From Septoria linicola (lineage: Eukaryota > Ascomycota > Dothideomycetes > Mycosphaerellales > Mycosphaerellaceae): a stretch of 64,000 nucleotides of DNA. The notes under the pieces were generated by a model. The model made no database searches, was not told where the DNA came from, and saw only the letters and a list, made by a program, of their open reading frames with translations. Positions 54,669 through 64,000 of this stretch are shown piece after piece. How positions within the stretch are numbered: the first letter of the stretch is position 1; each line of letters opens with the position of its first letter. A program made the translations under genes and the position numbers. The DNA is taken from the NCBI GenBank assembly GCA_024114885.1, contig CP099418.1, positions 5,208,001-5,272,000 on the forward strand, given 5' to 3'.

Positions 54669-57407
54669 TCATCGGCCTTCCTGCATTTCACGAATTTTGG
54701 TCATAAAGCTCTTTGGGTATAGTTGAGCTTCGTCAGGCGTTGGGATTCCACGATTTGGGTCTCGACATCGGTCCAGGACCTTGTTGATTATTTGACCGAG
54801 TAGTGCCTCGTCCATAAGAACAGCATTACCAGTGCCTTCTGGATTCAGGTAGGCATCGTTCTCTGACAGCATGTCCTTGATGAGGGGTCGCTTGTCAGGA
54901 TCTCGGTTCAGACATCGTCGTAATGTGCCTCGCAGCGTGGACGGTATCGGGACATCGCCAACGCCAAGTTCTGGGAACTCTATGACATGCCGAGGATTCG
55001 TGATTGCCATGATCCGGGAGATCTGGTTGCCAATATGCGCAAATGGTGGCCTTCCATATGCCATTTGATACAATATGCATCCCAGACTCCAGACATCTGA
55101 TGCTTTTCCAATCCGCATGTCTTTCTTTAGCGGTCTGCCAGCATCGTCTCGCCCAGTGGCGTTGGTATCGGTTATACTCTCGGGTGACATGTAGTTTGGC
55201 GTACCAACATGGGAATCTCGGTGAACGTTGCAGGTGTTATCGGTATCAATGGCGTTTGCGATGCCAAAGTCGATGAGCTTCAGGCGCCCCTGGACCAGGA
55301 GGAAGTTGGCCGGCTTGAGGTCGGAGTGGACAATGTCGTAGTCGTGCACGGCCTGAACGCAATCCAGCATCTCCTTCCAGTGGTATCTTGTGAAGACACT
55401 ATCAAAGCAAGCGTCTGTGCCGTTCAGTCGAAGCGTGAGAATGCGGTTGAAGTCGGTGTCTCCCTTCTCCATGAGAACGAAGAGCTCTTTCTTTTCATCG
55501 TTTAGCTCCCAGTCGTACAGCCTGACCACGCGCTCAACATCTGTGAGTTTCTTCAGGAGATCGATCTCGCCCTTGTAGCCACGCACAGCCGTCTCATCGC
55601 AATCTTCCAACTTTACTCGCTTTAGCGCAAACGTCTTATAGTTCTCTGCCATCACGCAGTAAACCTCGCTGGAGCCGCCTTTGCCAATTCTCCCCATCTG
55701 TGTAAAGATCTTGCCCTTGACCACGATGTGATTGCGCTTCTTTCGAGTCTTGGTTGTACTAGCCCCGGCGGTAGCTGTTGCAGCATCCAGAACACTCATC
55801 TTCGGAGGGGGTGCAGGCGCAGCTCTATGGGGTGTGTTACCACTAATGGCACCCAATGCCCTTCGTGGTTCCTGCTGAGATACAACGACAGGCGTCTCCT
55901 CTACGTGGCGGCGGGCAGGCTTCTCATCGTCGGACATGACCGACATGGTGGGCTTGCCAAGGTACTTGAATTCTTGATCTTTGTTACGACGGAAGGTGGG
56001 AGGTGGCATGTTCTCTTGGTCCTCGTACGCATCGGTCTGGACTTTCGGCGCATCGTATCGATAGTTGCTTCGAGCATAGCTTGCGTGACTTCGAGCATTT
56101 TGTTCATCCGCGGGAGGATCTGGCTGACTTTGACTGACGCTAGGACGTCGCTGTGCCAGAGGCATTGAGCCGCTGATGTGCTGATTGCTGGGCTGTCTTC
56201 GCACTTGTGGTCGCTCAGCACTCGGCTGTCTGGTCTGCGGCGGCTCATGACTGGCTTGACGAGACGCAGGCCTCGACTCACCACTTGTTTGACTCCGGGA
56301 GTGATAAGCTCCCGCTTGTTGTGATGGCGCACGCGATTCTTGAGACGACTGTCCTCGATGTGCAAAATCGTGTACTGACACTGGCTCTACTGAAGTTGCG
56401 CGAGTGTTGATGCTGCCACTCCTGCTTCGAGCACTATCGAGCTGAGACATGCTCCGATCCTGTGGCGTGTGAGATATAGCACTGGGCTGCGAGGTTGATC
56501 CTTGCGCCGGCTCATCATTTGCAGAATTATTTTCTTCGCTGTCCCTTCGTTTGAATCCTCTTCGTACTGGACCACTTTTTAGGAAAGACCCAGTCATCGG
56601 TGCTCGTTTGACACGCTGCGAGCCGGGCGGAATTGCAGCCTCTGCTGAGGGATTTCGAGATCGTGCTGCCGTAGAATTTCCATATCGTGATACTGTATCT
56701 GGAGCATACTGTGTGGACGTGCTGCGGCCTAGATCTGTTCTGTAGTTTGTCCTTTCGTGCGAGTCAGGCGCTATTCTCACGTCGTTGCGGGAGCTAGGTC
56801 TACTATTTGATGAGACAAGATGTCCAGGATCGTCCTGGGATGCATTACTTCCGGCGCGTGATCGTGTCACGACCCTGATTGCACGAGGTGCTGGAGCTGG
56901 AGTAACTATGTCTGTCCTAACATGGGTCTCTGGAGTGGGATCTCGTCTTGCACCACGATGCGAATATGGTCCAGATATGCTTATAGATCGCTTGGCAGAA
57001 GCAGGCCCCTTTGCGCCTAGATGCACCACCCGCTGTGGTGTGTTGCCCCGGCCAGACTGATCGTGGCTTCCAGGTGGAGAACTGCGCCGTACAACTTTGA
57101 GCCCTGGTACCCTACTAGGAGTATCAAGTCCAGCTGTTCCAGCGCTTGTAGATCTGTTGAACCGTGGCATTTCGCTCACTTGCGATTGTCGTCCCGGAGA
57201 CGATGGGACACCTGCATCTGCCAGAAGCGCCTGGGTGACCTTCGAGAATTTCAACGCGGGCGGAGGCTCATCATCTGAGTCACTGTCGTCCCCAACATTG
57301 ATGCGCCTGATCATCGGCGCGTCCGCAGTGAAGCCATTGGGTCCCAGGCCGGTCAACGGCGAGTTTCTTCGAAAGGTGGGACGCGATGAATGCGCGACAG
57401 CTGCCAT
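54669..57407 (-). CDS. mps1: Mps1/TTK spindle-checkpoint dual-specificity kinase
   Basis: Intronless, 912 residues. The first ~570 residues are disordered and rich in Ser, Arg and Gln. The kinase domain follows (about 575-880): MGRIGKGGSSEVYCVMAENY (glycine loop), TFALKRVKLEDCDETAVRGY (Lys, then helix C), HDYDIVHSDLKPANFLLVQG (catalytic loop), LIDFGIANAIDTDNTCNVHR (DFG), VGTPNYMSPESI (activation segment) and SDVWSLGCILYQMAYGRPPF. The ALKRVKLEDCD and HSDLKPANFLLV versions, and the position of a very long N-terminus, identify Mps1. Mps1 acts in spindle pole duplication and the spindle assembly checkpoint at kinetochores. Confidence 0.94.
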   Translation of the reverse strand: MAAVAHSSRPTFRRNSPLTGLGPNGFTADAPMIRRINVGDDSDSDDEPPPALKFSKVTQALLADAGVPSSPGRQSQVSEMPRFNRSTSAGTAGLDTPSRVPGLKVVRRSSPPGSHDQSGRGNTPQRVVHLGAKGPASAKRSISISGPYSHRGARRDPTPETHVRTDIVTPAPAPRAIRVVTRSRAGSNASQDDPGHLVSSNSRPSSRNDVRIAPDSHERTNYRTDLGRSTSTQYAPDTVSRYGNSTAARSRNPSAEAAIPPGSQRVKRAPMTGSFLKSGPVRRGFKRRDSEENNSANDEPAQGSTSQPSAISHTPQDRSMSQLDSARSRSGSINTRATSVEPVSVHDFAHRGQSSQESRAPSQQAGAYHSRSQTSGESRPASRQASHEPPQTRQPSAERPQVRRQPSNQHISGSMPLAQRRPSVSQSQPDPPADEQNARSHASYARSNYRYDAPKVQTDAYEDQENMPPPTFRRNKDQEFKYLGKPTMSVMSDDEKPARRHVEETPVVVSQQEPRRALGAISGNTPHRAAPAPPPKMSVLDAATATAGASTTKTRKKRNHIVVKGKIFTQMGRIGKGGSSEVYCVMAENYKTFALKRVKLEDCDETAVRGYKGEIDLLKKLTDVERVVRLYDWELNDEKKELFVLMEKGDTDFNRILTLRLNGTDACFDSVFTRYHWKEMLDCVQAVHDYDIVHSDLKPANFLLVQGRLKLIDFGIANAIDTDNTCNVHRDSHVGTPNYMSPESITDTNATGRDDAGRPLKKDMRIGKASDVWSLGCILYQMAYGRPPFAHIGNQISRIMAITNPRHVIEFPELGVGDVPIPSTLRGTLRRCLNRDPDKRPLIKDMLSENDAYLNPEGTGNAVLMDEALLGQIINKVLDRCRDPNRGIPTPDEAQLYPKSFMTKIREMQEGR

Positions 57408-58480
57408 GATGCGCTTGACGCTGTCCTTGACGCGCTCGGCCTTTGTATGTGTATCCTGATGGTTCGCTATTCCAAAAGATTCAAGATGTATCTCTCTCCG
57501 ATCAAAGAGTGTAGTCTACGCTGGGTGATCCTATGGTCGTTGTTGTCGCTATCGTTTTGGGAGTGCTGCGGTCGATCTCTGCCATATCGTAGCGCTAAGT
57601 ATGCTCCAGTAGTTCGCAGGGACTGCAGCGACAAATCGCTACATGCGCTCGAGAGAAGCAGAGACGCGCCGTTGGAGGATGTCGGTGAGCCAGATGCTTC
57701 GTGATCTCGAGAGAGAAGCGAGAAGTCGCGTTCGGCGCGTGTACTGCCGGTCGTCATGGGCAACATGCCAAGAAAACGAAAGCCACGATGAAAACGTATC
57801 AGAAGCAGTCAAACAGCCTCAGCAGATGGAGCAAAGCACGATTAGGGACACAGGCAAACTAACTAGTAGTCATATTATACACCAATAGCATTATCACGGT
57901 AAGCTGTTTCTCATGCCTCATCTCGCCACCTCGAGCAACCGATAGTCAGTGCCATCTCATTGACCAGGCCATGAAAAGTGATCACTGGCAAGCAATGTGG
58001 CTCGCATAGCATGTGTGCTGAGTGATCAGCCCGCAGAAAGGCTTCGGCCATGAGGCGAATCTGCTCCAGGGCTGCGAGCATAGTAGAGTATGGTGACAAC
58101 CTCGAGTCATTGGGGGTACAGCTTTTCACCAGCTTGAATATAGTTCCTGGAACGCGCTTCACCACACACGAGCGCCAGGGCAAGACGTGCCATGGTAGAC
58201 TTCATCTCCGATATGCGTAATCAGACAGCAATCTCATGCATCACCAGTCAATTCCGATTGAGCGTACCATGCGAGAAAGCGCTCAGCGTACGAGAGGCGT
58301 AACATATCCGGCGGTGAGGCATGTCGAGTTCAGAGACAGGCGACATCAAGCGCATGCGTTACCAAAGACGGGTATCATCGTAGAAGATCAGTCAACTGTT
58401 GACTGCAAGTGAAGCCATGGTTTGACGGCGATCCAATCACGGTGTCATCTCATCATCTTCACGAGCACTTCGCTCACGAT
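57408..58480. other. Intergenic region between mps1 and the KH-domain gene
   Basis: About 1.1 kb. On the minus strand, a leader-like ATG frame (58205, MKSTMARLALALVCGEA) overlaps a second frame with cysteines (57911-58183), but they do not join cleanly. No gene is called. Confidence 0.45.
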
Positions 58481-60309
58481 TTACTGTGTTCCGGGTGCGC
58501 CGCCGCCCTGCATTTGGGACTGATATGCCAAAAATTGCGCATACCAAGCAGCGTAGGCGTCATTCGCGCCCGGCTGAGCGCCAGCTTGCTGAGCATTGGG
58601 CGGCTGAGCAGCTTGTTGCTGCACAACTGGCATCTGGAATGCCGGCATTTGTGGCGGCACTTGTGGCGCGGGAGCGCTGTACTGCCCGTAGCTCGGTACT
58701 GCGGGCGCTGCTTGGGGTTGTGAGTATGCATCATAGCCACGCTGTTGGCCCTGGTCACGTCCACCTCCTCTTCCCCCGCCGCCGCCGCCGCCACCGCCAC
58801 GACCGGCAGCAGCGTCACGTTGGCGAACGGTCTCAACTTTGTCCCAGATGATTCGCTCGGCCTCTTCCATCTGGCGGGCAGTACCTGCTAAGTCAATGTT
58901 GCGGTGGACGTCCGGAGGTTGCGGTTGGTTCACGTTAATCTTGCAGCCGCTGGTGCGTTGCATGTCCTTGATGGTCTCACCACCTTTACCGATGATCATA
59001 CCGACCGCCTCAGATGGGACTTGTATGGTCTTCTCGACGTGATCGCCGCCGCCACCTCCTCCCCGGCCTCCGCCGCCGTTGCGCTGAATACCGCGATCCT
59101 GCTCGTAGCCGCGATTTGGAGGACCAGCACTGGTAGCATTGGCACCAGATCCTCCACGACTGTCGCTCTCCACGATGTCCAGGATCAATTCCCTGGCGGT
59201 GGCAGTGGCACGTTCGCTGCCAATGAGGTTGATAGGTCGCAGACCATTGACACTCTTGTTCTCGCCAACAATGTTGACGTGGCAGCCGCTCTTCTCTTGC
59301 AGGTCTTTGATAGTTTCGCCTCCACGTCCAATGATGAGACCGACGGTCTTGTCGGGAACCATAATTTGCGTGCTTGCTTCGCCCTCGCGCAGAGCTGGGA
59401 GATTGACCTTCGCGCGACCAGGCATGCCGGCTGTGTATGCGCCCTTTTCTTGAGCAACAGGTGTGCCTCCGTTTTCCTCGATGATCTGGAAAATTGCACT
59501 TTTGGCTGCCTCTCTCGAGCGTGTCGATCCAGAGATTGTGCATTGACGTTCAGCCACATGTGAGTCCTTCGCTTGGACGAATTGAACACGTGCGCCACTC
59601 TCGGACTCGACCTTTCTCAAGTTCTCGCCATTTCGCCCGATGATTAATCCCACCAGGCCTGACTTGACGCGAATGGTCTCTGTCTCTGCTCCAGCTCCAT
59701 CGCCGCGATTACCTTGATCTCTTCCGCCCCGATGACCACCACCGCCACGCTCTTGAGAGGGAGAGCGGCGATAGCTGCCTCTACGCGGATCTTCTCGGCG
59801 CTCGTCGCGGTACGGGTTCGCGTTGTAATTGTCGCGCCGAGGCGGCGAGCGAGATCGAGAGCGCGATTGCTGATAGCCACGTCCAGCGAGTCGAGGGTCC
59901 TCACGCGGTGTCTGAGATTGCTGGCGCGGATCGTAGGAAGAGATGCCACGGTTTTCGGCGATATTCCGTGCTTTTGCGATTGCGTCTGCGATGCTGACAG
60001 AGCCGCTATTGACTGGTCTGATTTGGCTCAGGTCGACGCTACCAGTGTTGGATGGCTGAGGTAGGTATGGATCTTGCTGTGGAGGTGCGCTTGGTGGCTG
60101 CACAGGAATCATCCCTGGGTGAGGGTATCCTTGCGGTGGCTGGTGAGGGGGCATCTGCTGAGGTGTCGCATTTTGTGCTGGAGTGCTCGCAGAAGCATTT
60201 TGAGCTGTCTATATGTCAGTCGCTGTTGTCACGTAGTGATTGCTGCGGTGCGAGATTACGAACCGAGCGCAGCGAGAATCGAGGAGATGTCGGGGGTTGG
60301 TTGCGCCAT
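58481..60309 (-). CDS. Triple KH-domain RNA/ssDNA-binding protein (FUBP-like)
   Basis: Exon 1 is 60309-60264 (MAQPTPDISSILAAL) and exon 2 is 60204-58481; 59-nt intron (GTTCGT...AGACAG); 589 residues. Three KH domains carry the GxxG loops VGLIIGRNGENLRKVESESG, VGLIIGRGGETIKDLQEKSG and VGMIIGKGGETIKDMQRTSG. Before them lies an RS/RD-rich segment (SRSRSRSPPRRDN); after them are a Gly-rich RGG-type run and a Gln/Pro/Ala-rich tail with NDAYAAWYAQFLAYQSQ, which resembles the Tyr-motif repeats of FUBP proteins. The architecture matches the far-upstream-element-binding (FUBP/KSRP) group. It probably acts in splicing, mRNA stability or transcription; the exact role is not known from sequence. Confidence 0.9.
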
Positions 60310-60718
60310 GTTGGCGCGTGGTCGCGAAGTGGTTGAGTCGAAAGTGTCGTTTGCACAGCCGTGCTATCACCACTGATCGCCGTTCGATGGTGTCGCTACG
60401 ATGAGATATGAAGGAGTGTGTTGAAGACGGCAATGGTTGTGACAAAGGAAGTGCAAGTGAGATGGCAGGAGCAAATTGGAAGCAGGATGGGAAGCAGCGC
60501 ACGGGCTCCCGCACTTGCAGCCGAGCTCGACCTTCACTTTAAAACCGACTTTCACATGCCAACGGAGCATCGATGAGTTTCGCTGGTATCATCCTTATCA
60601 CACTCTCTACAACGAGTAAAGAACAACTCAAGACGAAGTCGAGCTGGGAACCCAAGCTCAGATCGCGCTGTGTCGGGCACTTCTGCCACCAGATCTTGTC
60701 AAAGCCCACAAAACGATA
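60310..60718. promoter_or_regulatory. Shared upstream region of KH gene and nrk1
   Basis: 409 bp between the start codons of two head-to-head genes. No specific element is recognised; it must contain both promoters. Confidence 0.5.
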
Positions 60719-61495
60719 ATGCCTCCATCACGAGGCCCTAGGGGAGAGACAAAAGCTCTCCTGATCGGAGTTTCCGGAGTTTCCTCCTCGGGAAAGACGA
60801 CTCTTGCTCGAATTCTGCGAGACATCTTTCCTCGAACTTTCATCCTGCATGAAGATGACTTTTACAAGACCGACAACGACATCCCGATCCATTCAACTCA
60901 CAAGATCCAAGACTGGGACTGTCTTGACTCTATAGACCTTCCAGCCTTCAAGTCAACCCTGAAATACATTCTCCAAAACGGAGCCTCTCCTCCAGACTTC
61001 ATCTCAAAAGAAGACAAGAACTCCATCGGAAGCGTTGCTGTTGATCGAGAATTGATCAAGGATCTTGAATGGAAAGCCTGGAAATGGTCATATGCAGACG
61101 CGCCTCCAATCTGTATCATCGATGGCTTCTTGTTGTATTCGGAAGAAATGAAGGACATTCGAGACCTCTTTGATGTGAAACTCTTCTTGCGGACAGATCA
61201 TGCGACGGCAAAGTCAAGACGGGAGGCGAGGTCAGGGTATGTGACGATCGAAGGGTTCTGGGAAGATCCGCCGGGCTATGTTGATAACATTGTCTGGCCT
61301 AATTATGTCAAAGATCACAAGTTCTTGTTCCAAGATGGAAATGTTGAAGGAACATTGAATGAGGAGGTGACCAATAAGCTTGGGATCAAAGCGATGCCGG
61401 GAAGCGCGCAAGGGGATATGACGGCCTGCCTCAACTGGGCTTATGAGGTTCTTGAGGAGGCATTGCAGGAGTTCACGATGCCGCGAGACGATTGA
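60719..61495 (+). CDS. nrk1: Nicotinamide riboside kinase
   Basis: Intronless, 258 residues. It belongs to the uridine-kinase-like P-loop kinases and phosphorylates nicotinamide riboside to NMN in NAD salvage. Motifs: ALLIGVSGVSSSGKTTLARI (Walker A), FILHEDDFYKTDNDIP (substrate and Mg site, DDFYK), DWDCLDSIDLPAFKSTL, CIIDGFLLYSEEM (Walker B-like) and LFLRTDHATAKSRREARSGY (lid). The GYVDNIVWPNYVKDHKFLF stretch is typical of fungal Nrk1. The length is normal. Confidence 0.93.
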   Translation: MPPSRGPRGETKALLIGVSGVSSSGKTTLARILRDIFPRTFILHEDDFYKTDNDIPIHSTHKIQDWDCLDSIDLPAFKSTLKYILQNGASPPDFISKEDKNSIGSVAVDRELIKDLEWKAWKWSYADAPPICIIDGFLLYSEEMKDIRDLFDVKLFLRTDHATAKSRREARSGYVTIEGFWEDPPGYVDNIVWPNYVKDHKFLFQDGNVEGTLNEEVTNKLGIKAMPGSAQGDMTACLNWAYEVLEEALQEFTMPRDD

Positions 61496-61711
61496 TGACG
61501 CTTCTCGCCCCTTGTGCGGCGGGAACTGGCGAACAAATACCTTACTGCGCTGGTCAACTGCACAGCTCAGCCAGATACCAAACATTGCCCGCAGTCAAGC
61601 CGCAGCTTGTGCAAGTCGATGGAAGGACCTGTATAATACAGATTCTGAACTTGAAGTGAGAAGGTCTCTAGATTTTTTATAGAAGAAATCCACAACGGCA
61701 GAGGCGAAAGC

Positions 61712-62342
61712 TCAGTGGTGCCCGTCATCTATGTTGGTGTATCGCCCGACTGCTAGCTCGCCAACGAACAGACCAGCCAGTACGGACAGGAAATACCCAA
61801 CGTTCAGTGTCATCACCGCTAACATGCTTCGAGATCGTTAGCATGAACCGTAATCGAGGTAGCTCAAAGGACACTCACAGAAAATATCCAACAGCTGCTT
61901 GCAGTGTAAATATGCAAGCACGGGGCAAGTCCGTGCTGAACCTCCACGGCGTGCCCTGAGCTTGCTGGCGTGGCATTCTCACCACTCGTACATTCTCATC
62001 CAGTCCTCTCGTCGTGAGCGTGGCCTGTTCACTCTTATCATCGGCTGTGGTATCTAGCTGTCGCTCCGAGGCACTCTCGCCAGCGACCATTACATATCGC
62101 CGCTTGACAGCTGCGTCATGCCACTTAGTTTCCAGTACGTGTCGGTAGGCCAGAAGTAAGCGACTGATGACGCCCAGAATGATCAAGAAGATGCAAGTTC
62201 CAGCATACGCGCCTGTAGATTGAGGCGTCCAGGCACTGGAATAGAGTGCTGTGCTGTGATCTGTAGTGAAGACCATCGACATCGAACCCATTGACATTCC
62301 TGAGGAAGAGCTCGAGTCCGAAGACATGCTGGAGTGATCCAT
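61712..62342 (-). CDS. CTR-family copper transporter
   Basis: Exons 62342-61879 and 61826-61712; 52-nt intron (GTGAGT, GCTAAC branch, CTCGAAG); 192 residues. The N-terminus is Met/Ser-rich (MSMGSMSMVFTTDHST), a Cu(I)-collecting feature. Three membrane helices are visible: TGAYAGTCIFLIILGVISRL, ACIFTLQAAVGYFLML joined across the intron to AVMTLN, and LSVLAGLFVGELAVG. The second helix has the Mx3M arrangement (LMLAVM) that lines the trimeric pore. The loop between helices 1 and 2 is long and hydrophilic. An AG one step further downstream (GTTAG) would break the frame. Plasma membrane versus vacuole location is undecided. Confidence 0.9.
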
Positions 62343-63120
62343 GATGGTGGTAGCACGGTTTCTTTGGTGCTTATGGGCCTACTTGTATGCCCGGTCGGTG
62401 TTGCTTCGTGGTATTTTTGGCAGTCGGGATCAAGGGAAATGAGACCAGGAGGTGTTCTGACGCTTTCTCGACGGCTTGCTCACGGCGGTCGTTTAGTTCT
62501 CTGAGGCTCACAGTATTCGACAAGCTTAGAGCCAGGCTTGCGCATGTGAAAGTCGTCCATCTTGCTCGTATGAAGGTTGAAGTCTTCATGGTGGGCCGTT
62601 TGCCAATGAGCAGGTTTCCGCTCAAAGCAGTCTAGACTCAAAATCAGAGTTCGGCTCAGGACGTGCCCTCCTCACGAGCATCCCACGCCACCACTTCAGC
62701 AGAAGAAGAAGAGGATCTTCCTTCGCGGCTGGCACGAAATGCCCGATTTTGATGTGCGCGATGGAATTGAGATGACAGTGTTGACATGCTCCGCTCATCG
62801 TATACGTAGACGCCGCCAGGAGCGATCATGCGACTGCTGACATGCTAGCGTCTAGAGCTGATCAGAGGAGCCGACACCCTCAGCCTCGCTGTAGAGAGGC
62901 AGCAGTGAGGCCGCAGTAGGTATGACTCCAAGGTGTAAGTATGCGTTCTGCAATCATCGGCAAGACTCGCAGTCGCAGGAACTATCGGTCCCAAACACGA
63001 GAAGCAGCCACCACAAGACCTTTTGTCTCAGCTGGCAGGTATCGTGATCATACAGTGCCTTCTAAACTGACTCAAGACTTGCTTACCTCCTCCATACCCA
63101 TAAACAGCCAGATTGCTGAG
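62343..63120. other. Intergenic region between divergent copper transporter and the right-edge gene
   Basis: Upstream DNA of two head-to-head genes. A minus-strand frame at 62589-62371 begins with a leader-like MKTSTFIRARWTTFTCASLA but has no other support. CTTGCTC motifs near 62477 and 62560 are one base off the yeast Mac1 site TTTGCTC, too weak to call. Confidence 0.45.
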
Positions 63121-64000
63121 ATGAGTGATAGAATGTCGCATCGTCGAAGACACCATCGCAGGCGTCCGATGCTAGAGTCTGACGCCGGCCCTATCCTGAT
63201 ACGCGTGGGCAACAGTCGCAGCAAGATCAAATTCCACGAAGTTGAGATCAGCGGACCAGGCGAGAAAGGTCTATTCGCCCGACTCGTCGAAGATCAGGTC
63301 CGGTCACATCCAACTGATCCACTCATCGTTTCTGTCAATGGTTACCAACCATGGCTTGGCGATGTTTTGCATACTTGCATCGAAGATTACTGGACTGATA
63401 TCGCTGATCTGGTCCGCGCTGTACAGTACGCAAGTACTATGCAGTTTCCCGAAAAGGCTTCCAAGCGGGGACGATGGGTGCCTTGGACATTCATCATTGA
63501 TCATATGAACGTTCCACAAGTCTACCACTGGAGTTGCAACAGGGAGCCTCCAAGGTGGGAGAACGATGGTCGGCCCACTATTCAAGACTTTCGGTTTCGA
63601 ACTGGAGTCTGGTTCTGTGGGAAAGGTGCTTGCCGTATCAATCGAAATGTGTCGGTGACGATCATCTTTACGAAGCCGACTCCCGTCTGTGAGAATGTTG
63701 TCACCAAGCTCTTGTTTGATGTAAGTTCAATGGGTATGGCCCATACTGAGACATTATGACCATCACATGGCTTGTGCCCTAACACTTCGGCAGTATCTTT
63801 GGCGTGACAACGAATTTGATCAACCTCGCGAGGACGAAGAGGGACTTTGCTGGACTTTCAGTCGCCTTTACTATCTCCTGTCGGACTGGCAGAACATCAT
63901 CGGAGAAGTACTGACAAGACTGGATGAAGCTGAGATTAATAGTCATGGCAGACAAGACAGTGTCAAATCTCGAACGCGGCGTATGCACCGCGAAGTCGAC
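63121..64000 (+). CDS. Conserved fungal protein, 3' part beyond window
   Basis: Exon 1 is 63121-63720, then a 73-nt intron (GTAAGT, CCTAAC branch, TCGGCAG) and exon 2 from 63794 to the window edge; 269 residues visible. The ATG at 63121 (MSDRMSHRRRHHRRRP) is preferred; the frame is also open from an ATG at 62941, giving 60 more residues of less convincing composition. Visible stretches are VPWTFIIDHMNVPQVYHWSC, FRTGVWFCGKGACRINRNVS, WTFSRLYYLLSDWQNIIGEV and SVKSRTRRMHREVD. The last resembles the region before the membrane segments in some fungal CorA-like proteins, but the membrane part is not in the window, so the family is unproven. Confidence 0.65.

Noticed and set aside
62460..62570. Copper-response-like CTTGCTC motifs upstream of the CTR gene
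   Set aside because: One mismatch to the yeast Mac1 core and expected by chance; filamentous fungi use other factors.
62371..62589. Short minus-strand frame with leader-like start next to the copper transporter
   Set aside because: Only the first ~28 residues look like a signal; the rest has no cysteine pattern or family, and it lies in a promoter region.

Overview
The window is nuclear DNA of a filamentous ascomycete, most likely a Dothideomycete (the mix of gene families recalls Mycosphaerellales, but this is inference). The signs are short GT...CTRAY...AG introns (mostly 47-136 nt), dense genes on both strands, fungus-only families (HET domain, Fungal_trans_2-type regulator, DUF2264, major-royal-jelly-like propeller, GPI-anchored phospholipase B) and many 1:1 fungal housekeeping orthologues. 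There are no bacterial operons, CRISPR arrays or convincing tRNA/rRNA genes. Most multi-exon models were built by reading splice sites and frame continuity by eye; they are not supported by transcripts.

Left part (0.1-8.3 kb) looks accessory: a regulator cut near its 3' end by the window edge, a HET-domain gene, a secreted phospholipase B and a frameshifted ankyrin gene. From 8.9 to 15.5 kb are conserved genes on the minus strand: a HerA/FtsK-like P-loop ATPase, dug2 (glutathione degradation) and a methionine-R-sulfoxide reductase. From 15.5 to 20.4 kb genes are sparse and decayed: a broken small secreted cysteine protein, then the NAC-beta gene egd1 with a predicted one-nucleotide exon, then a chromodomain relic. 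From 21.4 to 33.6 kb are a single-pass membrane protein, a DUF2264 protein, a polytopic membrane protein, ribosomal protein uL13, a BAG-domain cochaperone with a long AUG-less open stretch upstream, and an acyl-CoA synthetase-like enzyme.

From 35.1 to 63 kb are the TBP-removing ATPase mot1, a secreted protein built from two duplicated 8-cysteine modules, the HUT1 UDP-galactose transporter, a CCCH zinc-finger gene carrying an in-frame TAA, a mitochondrial membrane protein head-to-head with pdx1 (E3-binding protein of pyruvate dehydrogenase), a secreted beta-propeller, stt3, tma22 (DENR), mps1, a triple-KH RNA-binding protein head-to-head with nrk1, a CTR copper transporter, and a conserved fungal gene running off the right edge.

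The best candidates for something new are: (1) the single-nucleotide exon (or stwintron-like arrangement) in egd1 at 18301; (2) the exon-duplicated 2x8-Cys secreted protein at 41170-41837; (3) a decaying small secreted gene at 16305-16709; (4) the in-frame stop in the CCCH gene at 44574-44576; (5) the AUG-less membrane-segment extension of the BAG gene at 29619-30083.
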